Part shown: positions 14,660 through 14,730 of the stretch, one piece after another
Position numbering within the stretch: the stretch's first letter is position 1
Layout of the letters: each line of letters opens with the position of its first letter
Source: Actinomycetota bacterium
Lineage (GTDB): Bacteria; Actinomycetota; Acidimicrobiia; Acidimicrobiales; Ilumatobacteraceae
Assembly: GCA_009923685.1 (NCBI GenBank)
Contig: RFTA01000007.1
Span: 1 to 14,730, forward strand
Direction: 5' to 3'
Length of the DNA: 14,730 nucleotides
The notes under the pieces: model-generated
Seen by the model: only the letters and a program-made list of their open reading frames with translations
Told to the model about the DNA's origin: nothing
Databases searched by the model: none
Position numbers and translations under genes: made by a program

Positions 14660-14730
14660 TGGAGACGATGGGAGTCGAACCCACGACCCCCTGCTTGCAA
14701 AGCAGGTGCTCTAGCCAGCTGAGCTACGTC
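14660..14730 (-). tRNA. tRNA-Ala (anticodon TGC), 5' end cut by window edge
   Basis: The minus strand reads a tRNA from its fourth base: acceptor remnant GACG, then TAGCTCAG of the D arm, and an anticodon arm with stem CCTGC/GCAGG around loop TTTGCAA, giving anticodon TGC (alanine). The T arm GTGGG-TTCGACT-CCCAT has a G-T closing pair. The 3' acceptor strand is CGTCTCC with discriminator A at 14660. The visible GACG pairs with CGTC; about three 5' bases lie outside the window. CTT rather than CCA follows the discriminator, so CCA must be added after transcription. Its place on the far side of crgA and trpG fits the actinobacterial dnaA-gyrA neighbourhood. Confidence 0.95.

Noticed and set aside
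1..14730. CRISPR arrays, insertion sequences, phage genes or defence systems
   Set aside because: No spaced direct repeats, transposase, integrase or nuclease genes were seen; nearly all bases are explained by housekeeping and polysaccharide genes.

Overview
The window looks like a chromosomal segment of a moderate-GC actinobacterium. The best lineage guess is a small-genome aquatic group such as Acidimicrobiia, but this rests on gene content and protein flavour rather than a marker gene. The left third keeps the actinobacterial fhaA-pstP-pknB-trpG-crgA neighbourhood, which in mycobacteria lies near dnaA/gyrA and close to tRNA-Ala. It also carries a DUF3662+FHA protein, a membrane-anchored PP2C and a PASTA-repeat kinase, all typical of Actinobacteria. 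Several starts lack a Shine-Dalgarno sequence, and the first gene may be leaderless.

Layout. (1) 73-3813, plus strand: FHA protein, PP2C phosphatase (pstP) and Ser/Thr kinase (pknB), tightly coupled. rodA, pbpA, fhaB and pknA, usual members of this cluster, are absent. (2) 3816-4814: trpG/pabA (minus) and crgA (plus), divergent from a 66-bp spacer. Each converges almost gaplessly on its other neighbour. (3) 4821-6264, minus: a thiolase followed by a small membrane-anchored zinc-ribbon protein. (4) 6294-14629, minus: an eight-gene surface-polysaccharide operon. In transcription order it holds a LIC12162-family putative transferase, a CapE-like 4,6-dehydratase/epimerase, an RmlD-like reductase, a WecB/CapG-like 2-epimerase, two GT-B glycosyltransferases, a DUF2304 membrane protein and a GT2 glycosyltransferase. 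Most junctions overlap or abut. (5) 14660-14730, minus: a tRNA-Ala(TGC), cut by the window edge at its 5' end.

How it works together. The left block is a phospho-signalling module. PknB senses the cell wall through four PASTA repeats, PstP reverses its phosphorylation, and the FHA protein reads phosphothreonine; CrgA belongs to the same division and wall-growth context. The right block should make a UDP-linked 2-acetamido-2,6-dideoxy-L-hexose from UDP-GlcNAc and assemble it into a surface glycan. The reductase is of the RmlD type without a cupin domain, so N-acetyl-L-quinovosamine or N-acetyl-L-rhamnosamine is a better guess than the N-acetyl-L-fucosamine of the classic CapEFG set.

The arrangement suggests that the polysaccharide operon is an exchangeable island inserted between tRNA-Ala and the conserved wall-signalling locus. 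I found no clearly novel defence or mobile system. The more unusual points are the island placement, the sugar pathway variant, the head gene of unknown activity, an 11-codon linker ORF between fhaA and pstP, and a shortened, possibly leaderless FhaA.
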